DNA of 64,000 bases from JAJZEO01 sp964350315. Lineage in GTDB: Bacteria > Chlamydiota > Chlamydiia > Chlamydiales > 2-12-FULL-49-11. The notes beneath the pieces are model-generated. The model saw only the letters and a list, made by a program, of their open reading frames with translations. It was not told the DNA's origin and did not search any database. This document shows, piece after piece, positions 18,319 to 26,916 of this stretch. The stretch covers positions 1 through 64,000 of the forward strand of contig CAYGJD010000009.1 in assembly GCA_964350315.1 (NCBI GenBank). Reading direction: 5' to 3'. A program made the position numbers and the translations under genes. The number at the start of each line of letters is the position of its first letter. Positions within the stretch are counted from its first letter, which is position 1.

Positions 18319-18972
18319 ATGAAAAAATATCTTTTAACCGGCCTTATTCTTCTTTTACCTCTTGCACTAACAGTTGCAATTATAGGTTTTGTCGTAAATT
18401 TCCTTACAAAGCCGTTCATGGGAATCGTTGGACACTTTCTCAAAAAGTCATATCTGGTCAATAAGGGACTACTTATACTTTCTGCAGAGCAGACGATTCG
18501 CTACACAAGCCAACTAATTATCCTTGTTTGCCTTTTTCTTTTGATTTTATTTATTGGTATGATCGCTCGTTGGTACCTGGTTAACTGGTTAATCCAAATT
18601 TCTGAGCGTGTGTTACATCGCTTACCCCTTATCAATAAGGTATATAAAACTACAAAAGACATTATCACTAATTTATTTGGCCACGGTAAAAACACCTTTA
18701 AACAGGTCGTCATGGTCCCCTTCCCCTCAAAAGGAATTTACACACTTGGTCTCCTATCACAGCGAGCGCCAAAAGAGTGTTCTGATAAAGCTGGGGAAAA
18801 AATGTATTCAGTATTTGTACCAACAGCTCCGAACCCAACGACTGGCTTTACAATCATGTTCAATGAAGTCGACATCCTTTTTATTGATATGAAACCAGAA
18901 GATGCAATTAGATATATTGTTTCTTGCGGAATGGTTACTCCACAAGACATGCATCCAGAGGCTGTAAAATGA
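18319..18972 (+). CDS. DUF502 family membrane protein, copy 1
   Basis: A 217-residue inner-membrane protein with two membrane segments (residues ~5-28 and ~68-90) and a cytosolic C-terminal domain. The DUF502 pattern is recognisable: a LTGLILLLPLALTVAI start, PLINKVYKTTKDI after the second segment, then VVMVPFPSKGIYTLGL and VFVPTAPNPTTGF. The biochemical function of this family is not established in bacteria. It overlaps the next gene, a diverged paralogue with the same order of motifs, by four bases. Confidence 0.8.
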   Translation: MKKYLLTGLILLLPLALTVAIIGFVVNFLTKPFMGIVGHFLKKSYLVNKGLLILSAEQTIRYTSQLIILVCLFLLILFIGMIARWYLVNWLIQISERVLHRLPLINKVYKTTKDIITNLFGHGKNTFKQVVMVPFPSKGIYTLGLLSQRAPKECSDKAGEKMYSVFVPTAPNPTTGFTIMFNEVDILFIDMKPEDAIRYIVSCGMVTPQDMHPEAVK

Positions 18973-19682
18973 AACGAAACATCTTTTCTGGACTAGTCAT
19001 TCTTTTGCCTCTTACGATCACTATTGCTGTATTTATTTTTCTTGTAGATTTGCTGACAACCCCGTTTCTTGGCAACATGGAAAAACTATTACAATATTTA
19101 GCAGGCTCTTATTCGCTCAATATTGTCTCTCATGCAACGGCTCTTGTGATCATCAGCCGTGGACTTATTCTAGTCTTGCTATTTTTCTTTGTCGTCATAT
19201 TGGGTTTTTTAGGAAATCGAATTATCTTTCATTGGCTTGTAAAAACAATGCATGCAATTTTATTGAAAATCCCCCTTATCAACTCTATATACAAAATGTG
19301 TAGAGACGTCATAGAGGCTCTATTTTCAGAGAAAAGAAAACTTTTCACTCGTGTTGTAGCAATCCCCTTTCCATCTAAAGAATCAAAGGCTATTGGTTTA
19401 ATTACAGGAATTGCTCCTCAAGAACTTCAAAATGCACATACATCTGACGCTCCTCAAGAGCTTCTTAAAACTGTATTCATCCCGACTTCTCCACACCCTA
19501 TTTCTGGATTTTTGCTCCTCTGTGAAGAAAAACACCTAAAAGAACTCAATCTTTCTGTTGAAGATGCCTTTAAGTTTTTAATCTCCTGTGGTATCTTTAA
19601 TCCCGATCAAAATAAACCTGATCGAGGAAACAAACCAAATGATGACACAAAGAAAACAAAAAACAATATTCTTCCAGGTTAA
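18969..19682 (+). CDS. DUF502 family membrane protein, copy 2
   Basis: It has the same architecture as the preceding gene: SGLVILLPLTITIAVFIFLV, a second membrane segment at residues ~58-85, then PLINSIYKMCRDVIEALF, VVAIPFPSKESKAIGL and VFIPTSPHPISGF. The start is the ATG that overlaps the stop of copy 1 (ATGA); an upstream in-frame start would lie within copy 1. At 237 residues it is longer than copy 1, with an added basic, Asn/Lys-rich tail. Tandem duplication followed by divergence is the simplest explanation, and the pair may form a heteromer. Confidence 0.78.
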   Translation: MKRNIFSGLVILLPLTITIAVFIFLVDLLTTPFLGNMEKLLQYLAGSYSLNIVSHATALVIISRGLILVLLFFFVVILGFLGNRIIFHWLVKTMHAILLKIPLINSIYKMCRDVIEALFSEKRKLFTRVVAIPFPSKESKAIGLITGIAPQELQNAHTSDAPQELLKTVFIPTSPHPISGFLLLCEEKHLKELNLSVEDAFKFLISCGIFNPDQNKPDRGNKPNDDTKKTKNNILPG

Positions 19683-20061
19683 TAACAACGAGCAAAAGCT
19701 CTTCCGGTTAACTAACCTCGCAAAACAAAAATTTGATGAAAAAATTCCTTTACTGTTTTTAACACAAGACACTGCAGCAGCGATATTTGTAGACAAAACT
19801 CTCTGGTCGCACCCTGTCCACAGCCTTATTCCTCATGAATTTTCCCTAAACGACTCTAATGAAATTATTTGCATTTCAATCCCCCCACATAATCCAAACA
19901 AAGCTCTACACATCTTTAATTTAACAAAAGAGCCCCTTTTATCAAGCCCAGCTTCGACTATTTATGAATTTGACGACCTCACATCAAATGAAAAATCTCA
20001 AATTTCAAAAAATAAATATCATCGATATAAAGAAGAGAACTTCGCGCTTGCATCATTTTAG
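19639..20061 (+). CDS. holC: DNA polymerase III chi subunit-like protein (HolC)
   Basis: A 140-residue protein whose layout fits HolC: a first strand KTIFFQV, a helix around LFRLTNLAKQKFDEKIPLLFL, LWSHPVHSLIPHEF equivalent to the LW-x-x-x-x-x-SFLPH block, and a later IICISIPPH strand. In HolC proteins these parts form the fold that binds SSB tails. GAGGAA nine bases before the double ATG at 19639/19642 sets the start, which overlaps the DUF502 gene by 44 bases. The similarity is by pattern, not by strong identity, so the call is moderate. ssb itself is at 61.9 kb. Confidence 0.55.
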   Translation: MMTQRKQKTIFFQVNNNEQKLFRLTNLAKQKFDEKIPLLFLTQDTAAAIFVDKTLWSHPVHSLIPHEFSLNDSNEIICISIPPHNPNKALHIFNLTKEPLLSSPASTIYEFDDLTSNEKSQISKNKYHRYKEENFALASF

Positions 20062-20111
20062 TCTAAAGGGTATACTTTACGCGAATAAAGAAATTAGAGG
20101 AGTCATATACA

Positions 20112-20279
20112 ATGACACGCATGAGTAAACAATCAATACGACGAGCAAAATGCCCAAAGAAATGCACCCCGTCATTTGCTCCTAAAACAGGTCCTAAAAA
20201 AGACAATTTGGCACAAGGATACAAACCCCACGTCAATGCAATCTCAAGTAAAACCAGCTTTATCCCAAAGGTGAAATAA
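20112..20279 (+). CDS. Small basic conserved chlamydial protein
   Basis: A 55-residue basic protein (MTRMSKQSIRRAKCPKKC...). It is rich in Lys, Arg and Pro, has a PKTGPKKD motif in the middle and no membrane segment. The size and charge suggest an RNA- or ribosome-associated peptide. AGAGGAG about ten bases upstream gives a strong ribosome-binding site. Its stop overlaps the next small gene in a TAATG arrangement, so the two are coupled. I recognise it only as a type of small protein typical of chlamydial genomes. Confidence 0.65.
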   Translation: MTRMSKQSIRRAKCPKKCTPSFAPKTGPKKDNLAQGYKPHVNAISSKTSFIPKVK

Positions 20280-20434
20280 TGTCGAAGCATCCTAGTTATG
20301 GAAAGTCAACAACAGGTGGAAAAAAAAGAAATGTTCTTAAAAGATTTGAGCGTGTTCAAATCATGAAAGAGCGCGACCATTGGAAGGAAAGAGCTTCTGT
20401 TCTATCTCTTCCAAAGACAAAAGCACCTGCGTAG
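20279..20434 (+). CDS. Small basic protein, Chlamydiae/Verrucomicrobia family
   Basis: A 51-residue protein: MSKHPSYGKSTTGGKKRN, then VLKRFERVQIMKERDHW, ending SLPKTKAPA. The H-P-S start, the N-V-L-K-R-[FY]-E-R core and the L-P-K-T-K end match the small basic protein family shared by Chlamydiae and Verrucomicrobia and relatives, thought to act on rRNA or ribosomes. It starts in the overlapping TAATG of the gene before and is followed seven bases later by ybeY, an rRNA-maturation gene. That context supports a ribosome-related job. Confidence 0.8.
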   Translation: MSKHPSYGKSTTGGKKRNVLKRFERVQIMKERDHWKERASVLSLPKTKAPA

Positions 20435-20440
20435 GTTTTT

Positions 20441-20914
20441 GTGATAGTCATTCAAGAAAACGACCAATCAGCACTTGAAATTTGCAAAAGGCAAGTTGAA
20501 AAGTTAGTTTTGTTTATTTGCCAACAAGAAGAAATTTATGGTGATGAGCTTTATGTAAATTTTGTCAGTAAAGACAGAATTACAGAACTACACGACCAAC
20601 ATTTTAACGATCCAACTCCAACTGATTGCATTACGTTTCCAATCGACGGCAATAAGATCGATGACGAAGATTCAACCTCTCCACACGTTATCGGCGAGGT
20701 TTTTATCTGTCCAGAAGTCGCTATAGACACTTGCCCTCACGATCCTTACGGCGAACTTTCATTATATATAGCACACACCTTATTACACTTAGCTGAATAC
20801 AACGATATCGAAGATGACGATATTCTTAAGATTCGAGAAGCTGAAAACCGAATACTTTGTTCCTTGAAAGAAAAAAATCTCGTGTTAAGTAATGACAATC
20901 TCCTTATAAGTTAG
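20441..20914 (+). CDS. ybeY: Endoribonuclease YbeY (rRNA maturation factor)
   Basis: A metal-dependent RNase involved in 16S rRNA 3'-end processing and ribosome quality control. The fold markers are present: LYVNFVSKDRITELHDQHF, TDCITFPID and IGEVFICPEVA. The zinc motif normally reads H-G-x-L-H-L-x-G-Y-D-H. Here it is HTLLHLAEYND, so the first two His are kept but the third metal ligand is Asp and two glycine positions changed. The start codon is GTG. It follows the two small basic protein genes and precedes the CBS protein with a three-base gap. Confidence 0.85.
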   Translation: MIVIQENDQSALEICKRQVEKLVLFICQQEEIYGDELYVNFVSKDRITELHDQHFNDPTPTDCITFPIDGNKIDDEDSTSPHVIGEVFICPEVAIDTCPHDPYGELSLYIAHTLLHLAEYNDIEDDDILKIREAENRILCSLKEKNLVLSNDNLLIS

Positions 20915-20917
20915 GTT

Positions 20918-22252
20918 ATGATTACTGCAACGCCTTTCTTCCCTATCTTATTTCTTACAGCAGCGTGTATACTGTCATGCGTAAAGTCTGCATTTCAAAG
21001 AACTTCAGAATCTGAAATTGAAGAAAGAATGAAATACTCTAAATTTCATCTATTCTTCTTTAACTGGCTTGAAAGGACTTTTCCTGATGAAAAAGACCAT
21101 CCTGCGGGTGATTTTCTCAGCTTTACTTGCCTCATCACCCTTGCTTGCTATGGCATGAGCTCATCTGTTTTTCTAGCGGCTAACTCATTTTACAACTCAA
21201 ACATCTATATTTCAGAACATTCTATAAACTTCTCATTTATTTGGCTTCTTCTAAGCATCGCAATCATCACAGGATTAGCTCTTTGCGCAAACACACTGTT
21301 CCATATTTTTGCCCTTAAATTTCGTATAGCTGCTTTAAAGCTTTTTTCTTTCATAGCCTCGTTGATCATTTTAGTTTTTTTCGTTATTTCCTTTCCTTTT
21401 CTTTGGATAGAGAGACTTCTTGCAATCAAAAAACAAGAACCTTCAACTGCGGCATCTCCTGATGAATTACGTTCAAGGCTTTTAGACCTTCTCGGGGAAA
21501 TGGAAGAGGAAAAAGTCATTGAACATCACGATAGAAAAATGATCAAATCTGTTGCTCAGTTTGGAAAGCTTGTTGTCCGAGAAATTATGGTTCCTCGCGT
21601 CGATATGATTTGCCTTTCTGAGGAGTCTACAGCACAGGATGCATACGATTGTTACATTGAGCATGGATACAGCCGTGTCCCAATCTACAAAGATTCAATC
21701 GACCATATTACCGGCCTGCTTCTCTACAAAGACTTTATGGATTTTTGCTTTAAAAAAATCCAAGATGGAAAAACCCTTGCTGATATAGAAATATCACCTC
21801 TTGTGATCCCTGTCCTTTACGCACCAGAAAACAAGCGTATCCGAGATCTTTTTAATGAAATACGAACTGAAAAAATCCACGCTGCAATTGTTGTAAATGA
21901 ATATGGGTGTACAGAAGGCTTAGTTACCACTGAGGACATTCTTGAAGAACTTGTCGGAAGTCAAATTCAAGATGAGCATGATGAGGATGAGGAATTGCTG
22001 TTTAAACAAGCACAAGATAAATCTTGGATTGTTGATGCGCGTATGAGCATTGTAGATGTTGAACGTGAACTTGGTATATCAGTCCCACACCATGCCGAAT
22101 ACGAAACTCTTGCAGGATTTATATCTTGGAAGATGGGTTCGATACCAGCAATTGGCACAACTATGCATGAAGATTTTTTTGACGTCCGCATCCTACAAAG
22201 TGATCGAAGGCAAATTCACAAAGTAAAAATTAGTTTAACTGAATCTCTATAG
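20918..22252 (+). CDS. CBS-domain/CorC-HlyC membrane protein (TlyC-like)
   Basis: A 444-residue protein with membrane segments at ~5-22, ~68-90, ~108-130 and ~140-165. A paired CBS domain follows (from about residue 225, MVPRVDMICLSEES... HGYSRVPIYKD... VVNEYGCTEGLVTTEDILEELVG). A C-terminal CorC_HlyC domain closes it (WIVDARMSIVDVERELG... GFISWKMGSIPAIGT). Such proteins are annotated as hemolysin-like or as Mg/Co efflux regulators; the transport role is established for CorC/CNNM relatives only. The position next to ybeY is common in bacteria. Confidence 0.85.
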   Translation: MITATPFFPILFLTAACILSCVKSAFQRTSESEIEERMKYSKFHLFFFNWLERTFPDEKDHPAGDFLSFTCLITLACYGMSSSVFLAANSFYNSNIYISEHSINFSFIWLLLSIAIITGLALCANTLFHIFALKFRIAALKLFSFIASLIILVFFVISFPFLWIERLLAIKKQEPSTAASPDELRSRLLDLLGEMEEEKVIEHHDRKMIKSVAQFGKLVVREIMVPRVDMICLSEESTAQDAYDCYIEHGYSRVPIYKDSIDHITGLLLYKDFMDFCFKKIQDGKTLADIEISPLVIPVLYAPENKRIRDLFNEIRTEKIHAAIVVNEYGCTEGLVTTEDILEELVGSQIQDEHDEDEELLFKQAQDKSWIVDARMSIVDVERELGISVPHHAEYETLAGFISWKMGSIPAIGTTMHEDFFDVRILQSDRRQIHKVKISLTESL

Positions 22253-22369
22253 TAAAATTAGTGCGTTTGCTGCATGTTATGATCAACATTCATTAGGTTT
22301 TTAAAGCACTCTCTATAGCTATTTATCTCTACATCTGTTACTATTTCCTACAAAACTAAAGGACACTCT

Positions 22370-24265
22370 ATGCGACGCTCGATTTGTATTACTGAACCTA
22401 ATGTTGCTCTTGCAGGAGAACAAAAATTGTGGAGGTTTTGCTTTATAACCAGTCAAACGTTGCCACAAAAAACTGTTCTTCGCTTTGATCCCTTATCTTC
22501 TGGAGACAACAACGAATGGGAACTTCCTCAAGCAAATGTTAAAGAGAATGACAATTTAATTTGGCTGACTCTTCCAGACGGAAAAAATATTTCAGGAAAA
22601 GAAGTCGACAGCAAGGAAGGGAACAAACAATACGAGTTTACTCTACCAAAGGACATCACTCAAGGCGAGAAGCTCATCTTTCATCTTGGATCTTCAGATA
22701 ACACGAAACAATCCCAACTTGGAAATAGATCCCAACTTTACATACAAAGACGTCGACCTTTCCATCTTTATATCGACCCTAAAGGTAAAAAGGAATTTAA
22801 AGACCCTGAAATTTTCACTCTTGATGTCCGCGGAAATGAACTAAAAAACATTCGAATTATTGCCCCCTCTGTTGTTTTTAAAAACAATAGATTCGATGTA
22901 TTCATGAGATTTGAAGATGCCTTTGGCAACCTCACAGGAAATGCGCCGGAGGGAACTTTAGTAGAATTGTACTACGATCAATTGAGAGAAAACCTAAAGT
23001 GGAAACTTTTCGTTCCTGAAACAGGATTTTTAACTCTCCCTAATCTTTATTTCAATGAACCTGGCCTATATAGACTTCGTCTTAGAAATCTATCGACTAA
23101 TGAAGAATATATCTCAGCTCCAATTCAATGCTATCTTGAGTCTGGAAACCAACAATTCTGGGGCATGCTTCACGGAGAGACCCCTCGATTTGACATGGTT
23201 GAAAATATTGAATCTGCTTTAAGACATTTTAGAGATGACCACTCTCTTCAATTTTTTGCAACCTCAACAAATGAAGATACAGCCATTACTTCAAACGACG
23301 ACTGGAAACTTATTTCATCTCAAGTTGCTGAATTTAATGAAGAAGAGCGTTTTGTAACAATGCTTGGATTTCAATGGGAAGGCGAACCTTCTACAGAAGG
23401 ATCACGTCACTTTCTCTATACTAAAGACAACAAACCTTTACTGAGAAAAAAAGACCTCAAATCCAACAATTTGAAAAAAATCTACAAAAGTCATACACCA
23501 AAAGAACTTATATCAATCCCATGCTTAACTACTGGGAAGGGCCATTCTTTTAATTTCGAAGATTTTAATCCTGAATTTGAGCGAGTTGCTGAAATATATT
23601 CTTCTTGGGGAAGTTGCGAGACAACCGCGAAGAAAGGCAATCTCCGACCTCTTAAAGGATCTGGAAAAAAAGGCATTAGTGAAGTTGAAGAAGGATCTCT
23701 TCTAAAAGCTTTGGTCAAAGGGTGTCGTTTTGGCTTTGTTGCTGGTGGAATGGAGACTCGCGGATTTTATAAGGATATGAAAACTGATGGCCAAGAATCT
23801 TATTCAGCAGGTTTAACTGCAATTTTGGCGACCGAATATTCAAGAGATGCTCTTTTTTCTGCTCTTTACGCTCGTAGCTGTTATGCAACTACTGGCGCAC
23901 GTATCTTGATTTCTTTTAACATTGCTGGAAAGCCGATGGGATCTGAAATTTCAACAAAAACAAAACCAGGTCTTACTTACAATAGGTATATCCATGGATT
24001 TGTTGCAGGAACAGACGATATAGAAGAAATTACAGTTGTAAGAAATGGGGTCGATTTTGCCACTCTTACACCTAACACAAATTACTTCACATTAGAAATC
24101 GATGATCCAGAACCAATTGAGAGCGCTACATTAACCTCCAGTTTGGTACCAAATCCATTTTTATTTTACTATCTTCGCGTTAAACAAAAAGATGGTGAAT
24201 TAGCATGGAGCTCACCTATTTGGATTGATGTCATTGAATTAGAAAAAAAGGTTAAAAAGAAATGA
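22370..24265 (+). CDS. DUF3604 family protein with degenerate metal site
   Basis: A 631-residue protein with no signal peptide. The family layout is clear: an N-terminal beta domain (ITEPNVALAGEQKLWRF...), then a PHP-like domain with FWGMLHGETPRFDM, FVTMLGFQWEGEPS, ERVAEIYSSWGSCE, FGFVAGGMETRGFY and the strongly conserved YARSCYATTGARI. The usual GDLHxHT, TDH, IPHH and SDxH ligand motifs are here GMLHGET, TSTNE, IPCLTTG and GGMET, so most metal-binding residues are gone. The fold is probably retained without hydrolase activity. AAAGGA lies before the ATG. The next gene overlaps the stop by four bases. Confidence 0.75.
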   Translation: MRRSICITEPNVALAGEQKLWRFCFITSQTLPQKTVLRFDPLSSGDNNEWELPQANVKENDNLIWLTLPDGKNISGKEVDSKEGNKQYEFTLPKDITQGEKLIFHLGSSDNTKQSQLGNRSQLYIQRRRPFHLYIDPKGKKEFKDPEIFTLDVRGNELKNIRIIAPSVVFKNNRFDVFMRFEDAFGNLTGNAPEGTLVELYYDQLRENLKWKLFVPETGFLTLPNLYFNEPGLYRLRLRNLSTNEEYISAPIQCYLESGNQQFWGMLHGETPRFDMVENIESALRHFRDDHSLQFFATSTNEDTAITSNDDWKLISSQVAEFNEEERFVTMLGFQWEGEPSTEGSRHFLYTKDNKPLLRKKDLKSNNLKKIYKSHTPKELISIPCLTTGKGHSFNFEDFNPEFERVAEIYSSWGSCETTAKKGNLRPLKGSGKKGISEVEEGSLLKALVKGCRFGFVAGGMETRGFYKDMKTDGQESYSAGLTAILATEYSRDALFSALYARSCYATTGARILISFNIAGKPMGSEISTKTKPGLTYNRYIHGFVAGTDDIEEITVVRNGVDFATLTPNTNYFTLEIDDPEPIESATLTSSLVPNPFLFYYLRVKQKDGELAWSSPIWIDVIELEKKVKKK

Positions 24266-24501
24266 TCGCAGCTTTTATAGCCCCTATTCTCGTGCTATTT
24301 TTAGGGATATATTTGCTCTCTTACTTTTTGATTGTAGTTCCAATTGTCATCATTGCTTGCTTAATTCTCTACATGCTAAAGCTTCTGGCTCTTGTGCCGG
24401 TCATAGTTTTAATGTGTGCCCTTCTTCTAATTTTTGGGAGAAATAAGATTTGCAAAAGATGCTCAAAACCTGAAACCAAATGCGATCGATGCGGGAGATA
24501 A
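24262..24501 (+). CDS. Small membrane protein with cysteine-rich tail
   Basis: A 79-residue protein. Residues ~1-62 form two or three hydrophobic segments (IAAFIAPILVLFLGIYLLSY and following). The short basic tail carries CKRCSKPETKCDRC, two C-x-x-C pairs that could bind one zinc ion. No known family was recognised. It overlaps the DUF3604 gene by four bases and is directly followed by maf with no gap, so it is part of that operon. A real gene is supported by the tight packing and by the ordered hydrophobic/Cys layout. Confidence 0.65.
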   Translation: MIAAFIAPILVLFLGIYLLSYFLIVVPIVIIACLILYMLKLLALVPVIVLMCALLLIFGRNKICKRCSKPETKCDRCGR

Positions 24502-25107
24502 ATGAATAAACCTCTGCTTATTCTAGGTACAGGATCGCCGAGAAGAATCGAACTATTTAAGCAATTCGATGTTGAATTTAAATGTGTTGTATCTGGATTT
24601 GACGAAGATTCTATTTCCAAAAATCTAGATCCAAAAACATATGTGCGAGAAATTGCACTTGGTAAAGCGCGTCTTATTGCAGAAAAATTCCCTGAAAACC
24701 CAATTCTTACTGCCGATACGACTGTTTACTTTAATCGAGAAGTTTATGGAAAACCTATCGATAGAGAAGATGCCTTTGCAACTCTTGTGAAGTTTCGCAA
24801 AAATAAACACGAAGTATGGACTGGTCTTTGTTTGGCGTATAAAGGAAAATTTTATTCTGAAGAAGAAATGACCACCGTATTATTTAATGATGTTAGCGAC
24901 GAAGGAATCTGGCATTATATTGATAAATTTAATCCACTTGACAAAGCAGGAAGTTATGCGATACAAGATGCTGCAGGGCTATTGGTAAATCGTATTGATG
25001 GCGACTATCACAATGTAATCGGTTTTCCGCTTACAAAAGTGGCCCTCCTACTAAAACTTGCGGAGATCGACTTATGGAACTTCTTAAAAAAACCCTCTTC
25101 TTTATAA
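24502..25107 (+). CDS. maf: Maf-family nucleoside triphosphate pyrophosphatase
   Basis: A house-cleaning enzyme that hydrolyses non-canonical or modified (d)NTPs, historically linked to septum formation. The family motifs are ILGTGSPRRIELFKQF at the start, a KARLIA helix, ILTADTTVYFNREVYGKP, HEVWTGLC, DKAGSYAIQDAAG and HNVIGFPL. The first motif has GTGSPRR in place of the common ASASPRR, a mild change. The length of 201 residues is normal. The last 34 bases overlap the start of the HEAT-repeat gene. Confidence 0.9.
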   Translation: MNKPLLILGTGSPRRIELFKQFDVEFKCVVSGFDEDSISKNLDPKTYVREIALGKARLIAEKFPENPILTADTTVYFNREVYGKPIDREDAFATLVKFRKNKHEVWTGLCLAYKGKFYSEEEMTTVLFNDVSDEGIWHYIDKFNPLDKAGSYAIQDAAGLLVNRIDGDYHNVIGFPLTKVALLLKLAEIDLWNFLKKPSSL

Positions 25108-26897
25108 CCATTACTGCACTTGTTTCTGTTGAATCTGCTTCTGTTGATGAAGGTGTCTCTGAAAGGTCTTTGCCTTTGATTCTTCAACAAAGCGCTGAAT
25201 TTGAGAAGAACAAACCAGCAAATCAAGTTTTAGAAGTTAAAGAAGAAAACACCGACACAGATGATCTGATTTTTGAAGTTGGAGATAAAAGACGCATTCT
25301 CTACTTAATGTCTAAGGGAAATGTTTCAAAAGCTATCGAACACTACCTTGCTTACTACGAAAAAGAAAAAAAACACGACAGTAAGATTCTTCAACAAATT
25401 GCACAAATCTTACTAGAGTCGGGCGCTTCAAGTTACGACATGGAAACCCAACTTCTTACTCTTTGTGGAATTGCCCTTTCAAACCAGCATTCTTCTTTAT
25501 ATTTTTTAGAACGCGCTTTGAACAGTCAATTCCCAATGGTCCAAAGTGTCGCTCTTTCTCTACTAGGCAGCGCTCATGATGATGAGTGTGAAAGTATCAT
25601 AGCATCAGCTATGCGTTCTAAATATCTGCTTGTCCGTTATGAAGCTCTACACTACCTGGTTGCTAGAAAGTCAAAGAATGCTCTTGGGTACATCGACTCT
25701 CTCATAAACTTACTTCATCCAGCTGCCCGCCCTCTTTTCGTAGAATTTTATGCAACCTATGGATCTAAAGAAGCGATGCAGAGATTGAAACAATTTCTAA
25801 ATGACAGTGACATGAATGTTCGCATCGCTGCTATTGGATCTATCTGTTCACATAATTATGACAACCTGCTTCCGAACATCCGCTCAATATTTTCACAATC
25901 AGACCCTTGTTTAAAGGAAGCCTGCGCAAAAACTCTTGGCGATATGAGGGATTTACATTCAATTGAATCTCTTAAAATTGCTGCTGAATCCCCTTTTGAC
26001 GATACAAAACTTGCTTCTTTATATGCTTTACATCAACTCGGGGACCAATCAGCTAAAGAAAAAATCGCTGATATGGCAAAGAGAAAAAATCTATACGCGA
26101 TTTATATGCTTTCATACATTGAAGGGTATGATGATCTTCTAGCACGACTATCAACAAACATTGATTCTACCATAAGACTAAATGCTAGCCTTGCTTTATT
26201 GCGTAAAAGAAATCCAAAATGCTTACCTGTAATTAAAGACATTATCTCATCAGACATAGACTTTATTGGCTTTGTGCCTTTTGTCTCGCACGGAAGAACT
26301 CTTGTTGCATGGAAACCCTTGTCGGTATCTGTCATCAAACATCCCGATGTAAAAAGAAACATACAAGCGATTACCCTTTCTTTCATCGATGAGGTTTTAA
26401 CTTCCTCTCTTGAACTTGCAGAAGACGATTTTTTAGATATTAGTCGTGACATTCTTGCAAAAAAAGGTTCACACTCTGTAGCAATCTTAATGCACTTACT
26501 CGAAAACATTAAAAGCAAAAAAGTGTTCGATCTTTTAAAAGAAAAATCTCAAGAAGTCGGCTCTCCATTAGTTCGTGGATATGCAAGTTTAGCTCTATAC
26601 CGGATGAATGGAGAAGAATCTTATAGAACATCATTTCTAAATTGGTTAAAAACTCAAAACGGCGAACAGCTTATAGAATTCAAACCAATGATGGATCGTG
26701 GTGCACGCGATGATAAAGTCATTTCAAATTATCAACTCTCACCACAAGACAGATCGGCTCTTTTGATTGAGTCGTTTGATACACTTGCAACAAAACACGA
26801 AATCGAAGGGATTTCTCTTCTTTTAGAAGCAATGAAAGATGGTCATCCGAAAAATCGATACGCTCTTGCAGGTCTTCTTTTGAAATCAATTCACTAA
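25074..26897 (+). CDS. Secreted HEAT-repeat protein
   Basis: A 607-residue protein with a signal peptide (MELLKKTLFFITITALVSV, cleavage near the ESA/SA at ~22-24) and a long array of paired helices. Repeated units such as PMVQSVALSLLGSA, YLLVRYEALHYLV, MNVRIAAIGSICS, LKEACAKTLGDM and TKLASLYALHQLG are typical HEAT repeats and run from about residue 145 to the end. The likely place is the periplasm, acting as a protein-binding scaffold. It begins inside maf (34-base overlap) and is followed 19 bases later by the LptD-like gene, so a role in outer-membrane assembly is a reasonable but unproven inference. Confidence 0.75.
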   Translation: MELLKKTLFFITITALVSVESASVDEGVSERSLPLILQQSAEFEKNKPANQVLEVKEENTDTDDLIFEVGDKRRILYLMSKGNVSKAIEHYLAYYEKEKKHDSKILQQIAQILLESGASSYDMETQLLTLCGIALSNQHSSLYFLERALNSQFPMVQSVALSLLGSAHDDECESIIASAMRSKYLLVRYEALHYLVARKSKNALGYIDSLINLLHPAARPLFVEFYATYGSKEAMQRLKQFLNDSDMNVRIAAIGSICSHNYDNLLPNIRSIFSQSDPCLKEACAKTLGDMRDLHSIESLKIAAESPFDDTKLASLYALHQLGDQSAKEKIADMAKRKNLYAIYMLSYIEGYDDLLARLSTNIDSTIRLNASLALLRKRNPKCLPVIKDIISSDIDFIGFVPFVSHGRTLVAWKPLSVSVIKHPDVKRNIQAITLSFIDEVLTSSLELAEDDFLDISRDILAKKGSHSVAILMHLLENIKSKKVFDLLKEKSQEVGSPLVRGYASLALYRMNGEESYRTSFLNWLKTQNGEQLIEFKPMMDRGARDDKVISNYQLSPQDRSALLIESFDTLATKHEIEGISLLLEAMKDGHPKNRYALAGLLLKSIH

Positions 26898-26916
26898 AGA
26901 TTTATACTTCTGTAGT

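Noticed and set aside
20063..20290. Minus-strand 75-codon frame
   Set aside because: It is antisense to the two small basic protein genes, which have ribosome-binding sites, coupling and family support.
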